Shown in pieces: positions 1 to 5,861 of a DNA stretch of 14,058 nt (positions within the stretch are counted from its first letter, which is position 1; each line of letters opens with the position of its first letter). The notes under the pieces are model-generated. The model worked only from the letters and a program-made list of their open reading frames with translations, had not been told where the DNA came from and ran no database searches. Both the position numbers and the translations under genes were made by a program. The stretch comes from PXAP01 sp046483315. Lineage in GTDB: Bacteria; Bacteroidota; Bacteroidia; Bacteroidales; PUMT01. The stretch is taken from assembly GCA_046483315.1 (NCBI GenBank), contig JAWODJ010000013.1:1-14058 (forward strand). The letters run 5' to 3'.

Positions 1-981
1 CGAGACATTGAGTGGTATGTCAGGTGAATCAATTACGCCATGCAACAAGGTAAGGAATTCAGGCACGATTCCCTCAACTGAATCGGTAACATAAACCTGA
101 TTGGCATAAAGCTGTATCTTGTTTTTCTGTATTTCAAAATTACTTTTGAGTTTTGGGAAGTAAAGTATACCGGTAAGATTAAACGGATAATCAACATTAA
201 GATGAATATGAAACAGCGGCTTTTCGTTCAGGGGATAAAGCTCCTGATAAAAACTGTTATAATCTTCCTGTTTTAGATCAACCGGTTTTTTTGTCCATAA
301 TGGCTCTGTATTATTTATTATCCGCAACTTCCCGGTATCCACTTCTTTGCCATCTTTCCACTCCTTTTCATTTCCAAATGCTATTGGAACCGGAAGAAAT
401 TTACAGTACTTTTTAAGCAATTCATGTATCTTGTTTTCTTCCAGAAATTCTTTTGAATCATCAGAAATGTAAAGCACCACATCAGTACCAACTTCATCTT
501 TTTCAATCTCTTCGATGGTGTATCGCGGACTCCCGTCACATACCCATTTTACCGGGGTGGCATTATCCTGGCAGGACCTTGTATGTATCTCTACTTTATC
601 GGCAACCATAAACGATGAGTAAAACCCAAGACCGAAATGGCCGATTATTGCATCTACTTTATCTTTATACCGGTCAAGAAAGTCTTCAGCGCTTGAGAAG
701 GCAATCTGGTTAATATACTTTTTTATCTCTTCTGCTGTCATGCCAACCCCTTTGTCGGATACGGTAAGAATCTTTCTCTTCTTATCATGCTTTACATGGA
801 TAGTGAGATCACCGAGCTCTCCCTTATAATCACCAACAGCCGAAAGGGTTTTAAGTTTTTTGGTTGCATCAATTGCATTGGATATAAGTTCTCTCAGAAA
901 TATTTCATGATCCGAGTAAAGAAACTTCTTAATAATTGGAAAAATATTCTCAGTTTTTACATCAATCTTTCCTTTCTGCAT
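1..981 (-). CDS. htpG: Molecular chaperone HtpG (Hsp90 family), N-terminal 327 residues, C-terminus beyond the window
   Basis: ATP-dependent cytosolic Hsp90 chaperone. Translation from the ATG at 981 down to base 1 is open throughout. It shows the GHKL ATPase motifs in order: ELISNAIDA at residues 31-39 (Asn35 for Mg-ATP), DKGVGM at 76-81, and GHFGLGFYS at 114-122 (the glycine lid). The start of the middle domain follows, with PLWTKKP near 240 and the DSPDIPLNVS region at the edge, matching the family signature DSxDLPLNVS. The N-terminus begins MQKGKIDVKTENIFP, typical of Bacteroidota HtpG, which supports the start. Roughly half of the expected protein is missing because the window ends. The 113 bp upstream holds a stress-type promoter candidate, so the gene is probably transcribed independently of the upstream membrane-protein gene. 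Family assignment is certain; regulation is inferred. Confidence 0.97.
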   Translation of the reverse strand, partial: MQKGKIDVKTENIFPIIKKFLYSDHEIFLRELISNAIDATKKLKTLSAVGDYKGELGDLTIHVKHDKKRKILTVSDKGVGMTAEEIKKYINQIAFSSAEDFLDRYKDKVDAIIGHFGLGFYSSFMVADKVEIHTRSCQDNATPVKWVCDGSPRYTIEEIEKDEVGTDVVLYISDDSKEFLEENKIHELLKKYCKFLPVPIAFGNEKEWKDGKEVDTGKLRIINNTEPLWTKKPVDLKQEDYNSFYQELYPLNEKPLFHIHLNVDYPFNLTGILYFPKLKSNFEIQKNKIQLYANQVYVTDSVEGIVPEFLTLLHGVIDSPDIPLNVS

Positions 982-1032
982 TTCCTGATATTTTTAAGTT
1001 AAACAAAAGCTTTAAAAACCGGTTTACACTTT

Positions 1033-1071
1033 TCAAAGCTTGTGCCAAATGACTGAACTGACAAATAGTCA
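1033..1071 (-). promoter_or_regulatory. Putative htpG regulatory region: TTGGCAC-type motif plus inverted repeat
   Basis: Read on the minus strand, TTGGCACAAGCTTTGA (1048-1033) resembles a sigma-54 promoter: GG and GA dinucleotides ten bases apart, against the GG-N10-GC consensus. Just upstream, 1071-1059 forms a TGAC-N5-GTCA inverted repeat. The motif ends about 50 bp before the htpG start. From memory, similar TTGGCA-type motifs precede heat-shock genes in Bacteroidales, but I cannot verify that here. It could equally be a repressor site or chance. Confidence 0.4.
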
Positions 1072-1094
1072 CAAAAAATCTGAAGCAGAATAGT

Positions 1095-1610
1095 CTATCC
1101 CGTCAGGAAGAATAACGAAAAAAACAGAGCAGTGATGACAATTGATGCCACAAACAACCAAAGCGTTATTTTATAATTTCTGTATTTGTTATCGAGATTT
1201 GTTTTGGCAAGAACCCATTTAATAGCGTTGTCAATACGCAGCAATGTATTTTCATTATTGACAATATGGATTAAGTTACCATTGCGAAGGGATGACACTC
1301 CCTTTTCAATCTCTTTTTCATGACAAATATTGATAATATCGGCATCAGGGGCGAATGAAATCAATTTATTGATCAGTCCTGATTTTAAATTCTTGTCCGG
1401 CTTTGCCATGTTAACAGCCAAAATGACAATATTATTTCCTTTGACAGATAAGGGTGTATCTTCAATAACTTTAAAAAATTTATCCGTCGAAAGGTAATAT
1501 TTAACAGAATATTTATTCTTCCATGAATATTTTTCCCTGAAATCATCAGTAAAGGTGAAGTTATCATCGATAAGATGAATAGTAACCAGCTTCTTGGGAA
1601 TAAGTTCCAT
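1095..1610 (-). CDS. Tail-anchored membrane protein with degenerate receiver-like domain
   Basis: 171 residues. The pattern resembles a response-regulator receiver fold: a first strand ending in acidic residues (VTIHLIDDN, 9-17), a hydrophobic strand NIVILAVNM (60-68) where the phospho-acceptor Asp would sit but Ala65 is found, and later strand DIINICHEK (91-99). NGNLIHIV (110-117) lies where the conserved Lys-Pro is expected, and both residues are absent. A single hydrophobic segment at about 148-169 ends the protein, so the receiver-like part should face the cytosol on a C-terminal anchor. Without the Asp it cannot be a conventional phospho-switch. It lies directly upstream of htpG in the same direction, with 113 bp between them. 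I do not recognise a named family. The receiver assignment is an inference from pattern; that it is a membrane-anchored small protein is clear. Confidence 0.72.
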   Translation of the reverse strand: MELIPKKLVTIHLIDDNFTFTDDFREKYSWKNKYSVKYYLSTDKFFKVIEDTPLSVKGNNIVILAVNMAKPDKNLKSGLINKLISFAPDADIINICHEKEIEKGVSSLRNGNLIHIVNNENTLLRIDNAIKWVLAKTNLDNKYRNYKITLWLFVASIVITALFFSLFFLTG

Positions 1611-1779
1611 TGTGCTAAATTATAAAAATAATATTAACAGGTCATTAACTCATCCTGCAGCGAAAATTCAATATCTTACGATTTGTAAATATATCATTAA
1701 AATCAAAACCAGTATAAATAAAAAAAAATCGGAAAACAAAAAACATATATTAATATATGTGCATATTATAATTTTTTTG

Positions 1780-1787
1780 TACTTTTG
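1780..1787 (+). promoter_or_regulatory. Putative Bacteroidota -7 element for the DUF6132 gene
   Basis: TACTTTTG matches TAnnTTTG and lies 16 bp before the preferred ATG at 1804, leaving a leader of about 10 nt. No clear TTTG -33 box is visible. The rest of 1611-1803 is very AT-rich, and I see nothing else definite in it; it must also contain the promoter of the divergent 1095-1610 gene. Confidence 0.4.
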
Positions 1788-1803
1788 TATTTGTAAATTA
1801 ATT

Positions 1804-1998
1804 ATGATGAACATAAAATCAGGAATAAAAAAAATATTCACTCTCAGATTACTACTGGGACTTGTAATCGGAGGAGTCCTTGGATTTGCATATTATCATT
1901 TCATCGGATGTAATTCAGGTGGTTGTGCAATTACTTCAGATCCATACAGAATGACTGCTTACGGCAGTCTGTTCGGGGCTCTTCTGTTGAGTAAATAA
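1804..1998 (+). CDS. Small DUF6132 family membrane protein
   Basis: 64 residues from the ATG at 1804; ATG 1807 is an equally possible start, giving 63. It has a basic N-terminus, one hydrophobic stretch (LLLGLVIGGVLGFAYYHFIG) and then the conserved-looking CNSGGCAITSDPYRMTAYGSLFGALL. This matches what I know of DUF6132, a family of roughly 60-residue Bacteroidota proteins with a CxSGxCPITSxPY motif and a glycine-rich second hydrophobic segment. The two cysteines and the ITS-P-Y motif are intact. The function is unknown; the family often lies near redox or rhodanese-type genes, which is not the case here. The open frame extends upstream to 1594, but that part overlaps the divergent gene's start, is low complexity, and lies upstream of the promoter candidate. 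Its stop is one base from the stop of the convergent aminotransferase. Confidence 0.85.
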   Translation: MMNIKSGIKKIFTLRLLLGLVIGGVLGFAYYHFIGCNSGGCAITSDPYRMTAYGSLFGALLLSK

Positions 1999-1999
1999 A

Positions 2000-3193
2000 T
2001 TAATGTCTTGATATTGCATCCAGTGATTCAATCAGGATACCGCATGCTTTTATTGTCTCTTCCCGGCTGATTATAAGTGGAGGAGAGATCCGTATACATC
2101 TTTCATTAAAAAGAAACCAGTCTGTTATCAATCCCTTTTCAAGAGAACCAGAAATCACTCTTTTAACAAAAGAAGCATTTTCAAGTTCCACAGCTATCAA
2201 CAATCCCACTCCCCTGACACTTTTTATTAAAGGATGATTCAGCAATTTCATAAAAAGCTGTCCGTTGTGCACGGCATTAGAGGGTATTTTGTTTTTAACA
2301 ATATATTCAAGTGAAGCCAGTCCGGCAGCGCAGCATACAGGATGACCACCAAAAGTTGTTATATGCCCGAGAGCAGGGTTATCACATAAAGAACTCATAA
2401 TTTCTCTTGATGATACAAAAGCTCCCAAAGGAAGGCCACCGCCAAAACCTTTTGCAAACAAAACAATATCGGGAAAAACATTATAGCGGTCCATGGCAAA
2501 AAGAGAACCAGTCCTGCCAAATCCAGTCTGAATCTCATCAAAAACAAGTAAGGCACCCTTATCAGTGCAACGCTTTCTTAACTGGCTGAGAAAACCTTTC
2601 TCAGGTGTAATCACCCCTGCTTCAGCCTGTACAGGTTCAACTATAACACATGCAGTGTCACGGGAAATTTCATCAAGAGATTCAAAGCAGTTAAAATTAA
2701 TTTGTTTTACTGAAGGCATCAGAGGTCTGAAAGAACGTTTCAGACTTTCATTGCCGGTAACACTTAAAGCCCCGAGAGTGCTGCCATGATAAGCATTATT
2801 AAAATTTATAATTTCATGACGGCCGGTAAAACGTTTTGCAAGTTTAATTGCACCTTCAACTGCTTCACTTCCGCTATTGGTATAAAAAACAGAGTTCAGT
2901 GCAGGAGACAGCAAAGTGCAAAGGAACCTGGCCAGGTTTACCTGTGGTTTCTGTATATATTCACCATATACCATAAGGTGCATGTGCCTGTCCAGTTGAT
3001 CTTTAATCGCGTTGATAACATAAGGATTATTGTGGCCGGTATTACTTACCGAGACTCCGGCAATCAGGTCAATATATTCTTTTCCATCCGCCGAATAAAG
3101 CATACATCCTGATGCTTTTTCTATCTCAAGAGCCATCGGGCTGCGGGAGGTTTGTGCAAGATTTTCAAAAAATAACTGGCGATTGGACAGCAT
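2000..3193 (-). CDS. Class III pyridoxal-phosphate aminotransferase (ArgD/RocD-like)
   Basis: 397 residues, a normal length for the acetylornithine/ornithine/4-aminobutyrate aminotransferase family. Family hallmarks visible: TNSGSEAVEGAIKLAK (105-120, PLP phosphate contact), AYHGSTLGALS (134-144, aromatic stacking on PLP), IVEPVQAEAG (184-193), LLVFDEIQTGFGRTG (215-229, with Asp219 binding the pyridine nitrogen) and FAKGFGGGLPLGAF (246-259, with Lys248 the Schiff-base lysine). FGGHPVCCAAGLA (281-293) follows, just after Thr279-Thr280. All catalytic residues are present, so it should be active on an omega-amine or ornithine-type substrate; which one cannot be told from sequence. It starts 15 bp after the stop of the LytTR regulator and is probably cotranscribed with it. 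No other amino-acid biosynthesis gene is adjacent, which argues against simple membership of an arginine operon. Confidence 0.93.
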   Translation of the reverse strand: MLSNRQLFFENLAQTSRSPMALEIEKASGCMLYSADGKEYIDLIAGVSVSNTGHNNPYVINAIKDQLDRHMHLMVYGEYIQKPQVNLARFLCTLLSPALNSVFYTNSGSEAVEGAIKLAKRFTGRHEIINFNNAYHGSTLGALSVTGNESLKRSFRPLMPSVKQINFNCFESLDEISRDTACVIVEPVQAEAGVITPEKGFLSQLRKRCTDKGALLVFDEIQTGFGRTGSLFAMDRYNVFPDIVLFAKGFGGGLPLGAFVSSREIMSSLCDNPALGHITTFGGHPVCCAAGLASLEYIVKNKIPSNAVHNGQLFMKLLNHPLIKSVRGVGLLIAVELENASFVKRVISGSLEKGLITDWFLFNERCIRISPPLIISREETIKACGILIESLDAISRH

Positions 3194-3208
3194 ATAGAAA
3201 AGCAGAAG

Positions 3209-3916
3209 TTACTTTATCATCAGATTCAGGTCATTCATAAGTTTATCCTTATAGGATTTACCAATGGGTATTGATTTTTTACCACCTTCCACCGGAATTA
3301 TTATAGAATTATCCTCAATTAGATTTATACTATTGGTATTTACAATATAAGAGCGGTGTACACGGGAGAATTTTGTAACAGGTAATTTCTTTTCAATCGA
3401 TTTCATGGTGAAATGTATGGTAAACTTATCATCATATGTATTTACTATGACATAGTTCTCCAGAGCTTCCACCCATAGAATATCATCATATTTCAATCTT
3501 ATCAGAGAGGAATTCTTTTTTATAAATATCTCACTTTTTCCTTCATTGGAAACAGGATCCTTTACATATATACTGTAAGCCTTATCAGCGGCTTTAAAAA
3601 ACCTTCCGTAAGTGAATGGTTTAAGCAGGTAATCGGTAACATCATATTCAAAAGCCTCAATTGCATACTGTTCTTTTGACGATACAATTATTATCTGGGG
3701 GGGATTTTTCAATGTTTTGATAAATTCTATACCTGTCATCCCGGGCATCTCAATATCAAGAAAAATGAGTTGAATCTCCTTTCCTGATTTCAAAAGACCT
3801 ATAGCATCGACAGCATTATCAAATGAACCAACATTATCAAGAAAAGCGGTTTTATTTACAGACTCTTCAATAATCTTTCTTGAGAGCCTGTCATCATCAA
3901 TAACAATACAATTCAT
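3209..3916 (-). CDS. LytTR-family response regulator
   Basis: 235 residues with an N-terminal receiver and a C-terminal LytTR DNA-binding domain. Receiver residues: acidic pair in VIDDDR (5-10), phospho-acceptor Asp54 in FLDIEMPGMTG (52-62), Ser79/Ser80 in IIIVSSKEQYAIEAFEYDVTDYLLKP, and Lys99. LytTR features run from about residue 130: DDILWVEALENYVIVNT, then KSIEKKLP, and the signature FSRVHRSYIVNTNSINLIE. It should be a cytosolic transcription factor phosphorylated by a membrane LytS/YpdA-type histidine kinase, but no kinase gene lies in the window, so it is an orphan here. The aminotransferase follows after 15 bp and may be a cotranscribed target. The upstream intergenic region holds two copies of an 11-bp repeat in 21-bp phase, a layout suited to LytTR dimer binding, so autoregulation is plausible. 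Confidence 0.95.
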   Translation of the reverse strand: MNCIVIDDDRLSRKIIEESVNKTAFLDNVGSFDNAVDAIGLLKSGKEIQLIFLDIEMPGMTGIEFIKTLKNPPQIIIVSSKEQYAIEAFEYDVTDYLLKPFTYGRFFKAADKAYSIYVKDPVSNEGKSEIFIKKNSSLIRLKYDDILWVEALENYVIVNTYDDKFTIHFTMKSIEKKLPVTKFSRVHRSYIVNTNSINLIEDNSIIIPVEGGKKSIPIGKSYKDKLMNDLNLMIK

Positions 3917-3978
3917 CTACACCATCCAGTTTAGAAAATTAAGCAAACATGTAATTATGGATGAACAACCTGTTTTAG

Positions 3979-4013
3979 TTGATAAAAATATGTTTTTTTT
4001 TGATAAAAATCAA
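3979..4013. repeat. Phased direct repeat, candidate LytTR operator
   Basis: The 11-mer TTGATAAAAAT occurs at 3979-3989 and again at 4000-4010, exactly 21 bp apart. The second copy continues into a palindrome, TTGAT-AAAA-ATCAA (4000-4013). The pair lies 63-97 bp upstream of the LytTR regulator's start. Known LytTR operators are paired direct repeats about two helical turns apart, so this may be the autoregulatory site. The region is AT-rich, so chance is not excluded. Confidence 0.4.
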
Positions 4014-4030
4014 ATATCATAAATTTATAT

Positions 4031-4723
4031 TCAATCTTCATTGCCGAATGAGGATTTCTGGTTTTTTCTGAATTCTTTTTCTATAAGGTTGCTGCTTTTG
4101 ACAGATTTTCTCAGCCAATCAAGTTTTAAAAGGAATTTTTCTTTTTTAGTAAGTTTCCAGTCAATATCGCTATCCATTAGTTTCATCCGCAAATAATGCA
4201 AAATAATTCCTGCAGACACAGAAACATTAAAACTTTCTGTAAATCCATACATATCAATTGTCAGAAATTCATCTGCCTCTTCCCTGGCTGCAGAAGAAAG
4301 TCCTTCCATCTCAGTTCCGAAAATCAGTGAAACAGGCCCTTTTTCAAGTTTCAATTCATTAAGGCTGATTCCATCCTTATGAGGAGTTGTTGCTACTATC
4401 CGGTAACCTTTTGAGCGCAGTTCCTGAAAAACAGGGGAGGTTTTGTGCTGCAAATTACTGTATTTAAAAATACTAAGCCAGTTTGATGCACCCAGGGCCA
4501 CATCCTTGTTAATGGCAAAAGAATTTTTTGTTTCAATAATATGAATATCCTGAATTCCGAAACAGTCACAGGTGCGCATGAGAGCACTTGCATTATGGCT
4601 CTGGTATATATCTTCACATACCAGGCTTATGTACCGGGTACGGTTTTCCAGAACATAATCAAATTTATCGAGTCTTTGTTTAGTTACAAACCCCGAGAGA
4701 TAATTCAATAATTCAGCCGACAT
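4031..4723 (-). CDS. trmH: tRNA (guanosine-18-2'-O)-methyltransferase, SPOUT/TrmH family
   Basis: 230 residues, the same size as E. coli TrmH (about 229). It uses S-adenosylmethionine to methylate the ribose of a tRNA D-loop guanosine, probably Gm18. The three SPOUT motifs are intact: motif 1 HNASALMRTCDCFGIQDIHII (43-63, catalytic Arg50), motif 2 SLIFGTEMEGLS (132-143) and motif 3 SFNVSVSAGIIL (164-175), which build the knotted SAM pocket. The N-terminal extension VTKQRLDKFDYVLENRTRYISLV and basic C-terminal tail fit TrmH rather than the shorter TrmL or the longer RlmB. The start codon at 4723 lies just before motif-supporting sequence, and no better start is visible. It follows HU on the same strand but is separated from it by a terminator, so it probably has its own promoter. 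The exact target base is inferred from the family. Confidence 0.9.
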   Translation of the reverse strand: MSAELLNYLSGFVTKQRLDKFDYVLENRTRYISLVCEDIYQSHNASALMRTCDCFGIQDIHIIETKNSFAINKDVALGASNWLSIFKYSNLQHKTSPVFQELRSKGYRIVATTPHKDGISLNELKLEKGPVSLIFGTEMEGLSSAAREEADEFLTIDMYGFTESFNVSVSAGIILHYLRMKLMDSDIDWKLTKKEKFLLKLDWLRKSVKSSNLIEKEFRKNQKSSFGNED

Positions 4724-4804
4724 GTACTTTCAATTTTATTATAAACAGCGGGAGTTAAATAAAACCAAAAAGTCCTCCCTTAAATTGATTATAACTTATC
4801 CATG

Positions 4805-4812
4805 CAAAAATA
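4805..4812 (-). promoter_or_regulatory. Putative -7 element for trmH
   Basis: On the minus strand TATTTTTG (4812-4805) matches TAnnTTTG. It begins 4 bp after the T-tract of the HU terminator and is framed by an ATGC...GCAT inverted repeat. No convincing -33 box is seen because that position falls in the terminator hairpin. Confidence 0.35.
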
Positions 4813-4816
4813 GCAT

Positions 4817-4844
4817 AAAAAAAGGGAGTCAGTTATGACTCCCC
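4817..4844 (-). terminator. Rho-independent terminator of the HU gene
   Basis: An 8-bp perfect stem, GGGAGTCA/TGACTCCC (4824-4831 with 4836-4843), closes a 4-nt loop. On the minus strand it is followed by seven T residues (4823-4817). It begins 24 bp after the HU stop codon. Confidence 0.9.
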
Positions 4845-4867
4845 AAATAATAAGTTATGCTGAGTAC

Positions 4868-5140
4868 TTACTGAACAGTATCATTAAGTTCACTACCAGC
4901 TTTGAATTTAACAACCTTTTTAGCTCCAATGGTAATTGGTTTTCCGGTCTGTGGATTTCTTCCTGTCCTTGCATTGCGTTTTGAGACAGAGAATGAGCCA
5001 AAACCTACAAGAGCAACGCGGTCACCTTTTTTAAGGGCATCTGTTGTTGTCTGGACGAAAGCATCAAGAGCCTTTTTAGCATCGGCTTTTGTGAGCCCAG
5101 CACTTGCTGAAATTGCGTCAATAAGTTGTGCCTTGTTCAT
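4868..5140 (-). CDS. DNA-binding protein HU (histone-like)
   Basis: 90 residues, the standard HU length. It is a small basic dimeric protein that bends and compacts DNA. Two N-terminal helices (MNKAQLIDAISASAGLTKADAKKALDAF) are followed by the signature GFGSFSVSKRNARTGRNPQTGKPITI (46-71), which contains the beta-arm with the intercalating Pro at RNPQTGK. The C-terminal helix is GSELNDTVQ. IHF is less likely because the arm and termini fit HU, and there is no partner subunit gene. It has an excellent Bacteroidota promoter 53 bp upstream and its own terminator, so it is a monocistronic, probably highly expressed gene. Its use of frequent codons and slightly higher GC than its neighbours would fit that. 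Confidence 0.97.
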   Translation of the reverse strand: MNKAQLIDAISASAGLTKADAKKALDAFVQTTTDALKKGDRVALVGFGSFSVSKRNARTGRNPQTGKPITIGAKKVVKFKAGSELNDTVQ

Positions 5141-5192
5141 AATAATTAATTTTAGGGTTAATAAAACTATTTATAAAAAGTATCATTTAAGA

Positions 5193-5223
5193 CAAATATA
5201 TTGCATTTATTAAGCATAGCAAA
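5193..5223 (-). promoter_or_regulatory. Bacteroidota-type promoter of the HU gene
   Basis: On the minus strand, a TTTG -33 box (5223-5220), then 19 bp, then TATATTTG (5200-5193), match the primary-sigma consensus TTTG-N19-TAnnTTTG. The predicted leader is close to 48 nt. Between here and the first tRNA (5224-5413) the DNA is AT-rich; the tRNA promoter must lie there, but I cannot place it confidently. Confidence 0.75.
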
Positions 5224-5413
5224 TTTCATTGGCAAAAAATTCGTGAAATATTGATAAAATGGCTGTTTTTGTTAATAAAGTCAAAGAAATTCAGGTCGAA
5301 TCACCATTTATCGGGTAAATAATACAGTACACGATATATCTCCGGTTCAGGCTTAATTGCATTAATTTGCCAGTTATGAATAACTGTTTAAAAAATATTT
5401 ATATTTTTGCATC

Positions 5414-5505
5414 GGAGAAATGGCAGAGTGGTCGAATGCGGCGGTCTTGAAAACCGTTGTTCCGTTATCGCGGAACCGGGGGTTCGAATCCCTCTTTCTC
5501 CGCCA
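5414..5505 (+). tRNA. tRNA-Ser (TGA anticodon)
   Basis: Acceptor GGAGAAA (5414-5420) pairs with TTTCTCC (5495-5501), followed by discriminator G and an encoded CCA (5503-5505). The anticodon loop CTTGAAA puts TGA at 5448-5450. A long variable arm (GTTCCG...CGGAAC) and T-arm GGGGGTTCGAATCCC identify a class II serine tRNA reading UCA and related codons. It has its own terminator just downstream. Confidence 0.96.
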
Positions 5506-5516
5506 GACTAAAAAAT

Positions 5517-5549
5517 GCAGAAGATTGTCACATCTTCTGCTTTATTTTT
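5517..5549 (+). terminator. Terminator between the two serine tRNAs
   Basis: A 9-bp perfect stem, GCAGAAGAT/ATCTTCTGC (5517-5525 with 5532-5540), closes a 6-nt loop and is followed by TTTATTTTTA. It starts 12 bp after the first tRNA and ends next to the second, so read-through would be needed for cotranscription, or the second tRNA has a promoter inside this short gap. Confidence 0.8.
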
Positions 5550-5550
5550 A

Positions 5551-5639
5551 GGAGAGATGCCGGAGCGGTCGAACGGGGCGGTCTCGAAAACCGTTGTTCT
5601 GCTATCGCGGAACCGGGGGTTCGAATCCCTCTCTCTCCG
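5551..5639 (+). tRNA. tRNA-Ser (CGA anticodon)
   Basis: Acceptor GGAGAGA (5551-5557) pairs with TCTCTCC (5632-5638), with discriminator G5639. The next bases are CAA, so CCA is not encoded and must be added enzymatically, unlike the preceding tRNA. The anticodon loop CTCGAAA places CGA at 5585-5587 (reads UCG). The long variable arm and T-arm closely match the TGA isoacceptor upstream, indicating a local gene duplication. Its 3' part is repeated at 5806-5861. Confidence 0.95.
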
Positions 5640-5679
5640 CAAAAGAATTTGCTGATTGGAACCGTGCAAAGCACGGTTT
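5624..5679 (+). repeat. Copy 1 of a 56-bp direct repeat covering the tRNA-Ser(CGA) 3' end and terminator hairpin
   Basis: The segment from the T-arm (AATCCC) through the acceptor 3' strand and the downstream hairpin recurs at 5806-5861, 182 bp further on, with one mismatch (5669 A against 5851 T). Identity starts inside the T-arm and stops inside the T-run after the hairpin. This arrangement is typical of an attachment site at a tRNA 3' end. Confidence 0.9.
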
Positions 5680-5684
5680 TTTTT
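5660..5684 (+). terminator. Terminator of tRNA-Ser(CGA)
   Basis: An 8-bp stem, AACCGTGC/GCACGGTT (5660-5667 with 5671-5678), with an AAA loop is followed by further T residues on the plus strand. The hairpin is duplicated downstream (5842-5860), but there without a T-tract. Confidence 0.85.
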
Positions 5685-5805
5685 ATAGGTCAAAGGCCGC
5701 ATTAAAGCTTGTTTTTAAATCGGACTTGAACAAATAAAATGTAACGTAAGTTACTATCAGCAAATACTTTTTAGCTACTCTCCTCAGGGATCACGAAGAA
5801 TGAGT

Positions 5806-5861
5806 AATCCCTCTCTCTCCGCAAAAGAATTTGCTGATTGGAACCGTGCATAGCACGGTTT
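5806..5861 (+). repeat. Copy 2 of the tRNA-Ser 3'-end repeat (attR-like)
   Basis: This is identical to 5624-5679 except for one base in the hairpin loop. It carries no functional tRNA: the sequence before AATCCC is unrelated to a T-arm. It ends on the last base of the stop codon of the minus-strand ABC exporter. The 126 bp between the copies (5680-5805) contain no gene; I see only a GTAAC-N4-GTTAC inverted repeat (5741-5754) and AGGGAT/ATCCCT (5786-5791 with 5807-5812). Confidence 0.85.

Noticed and set aside
1016..1025. 10-bp palindrome AAACCGGTTT upstream of htpG
   Set aside because: Short and isolated; no partner or known binding protein fits, so it is not counted as an operator.
1594..1803. 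Upstream extension of the DUF6132 frame to an ATG at 1594
   Set aside because: It overlaps the start of the divergent 1095-1610 gene, is low-complexity Lys/Ile/Asn-rich, and lies upstream of the promoter candidate. The family length fits the 1804 start.
5457..5705. Open frames across the serine tRNA genes on both strands
   Set aside because: They are accidental translations of tRNA sequence; the cloverleaf features explain the region.
5842..5860. Copy-2 hairpin as the terminator of the ABC exporter
   Set aside because: On the minus strand it is followed by CCAATC rather than a T-run, so intrinsic termination is not supported.
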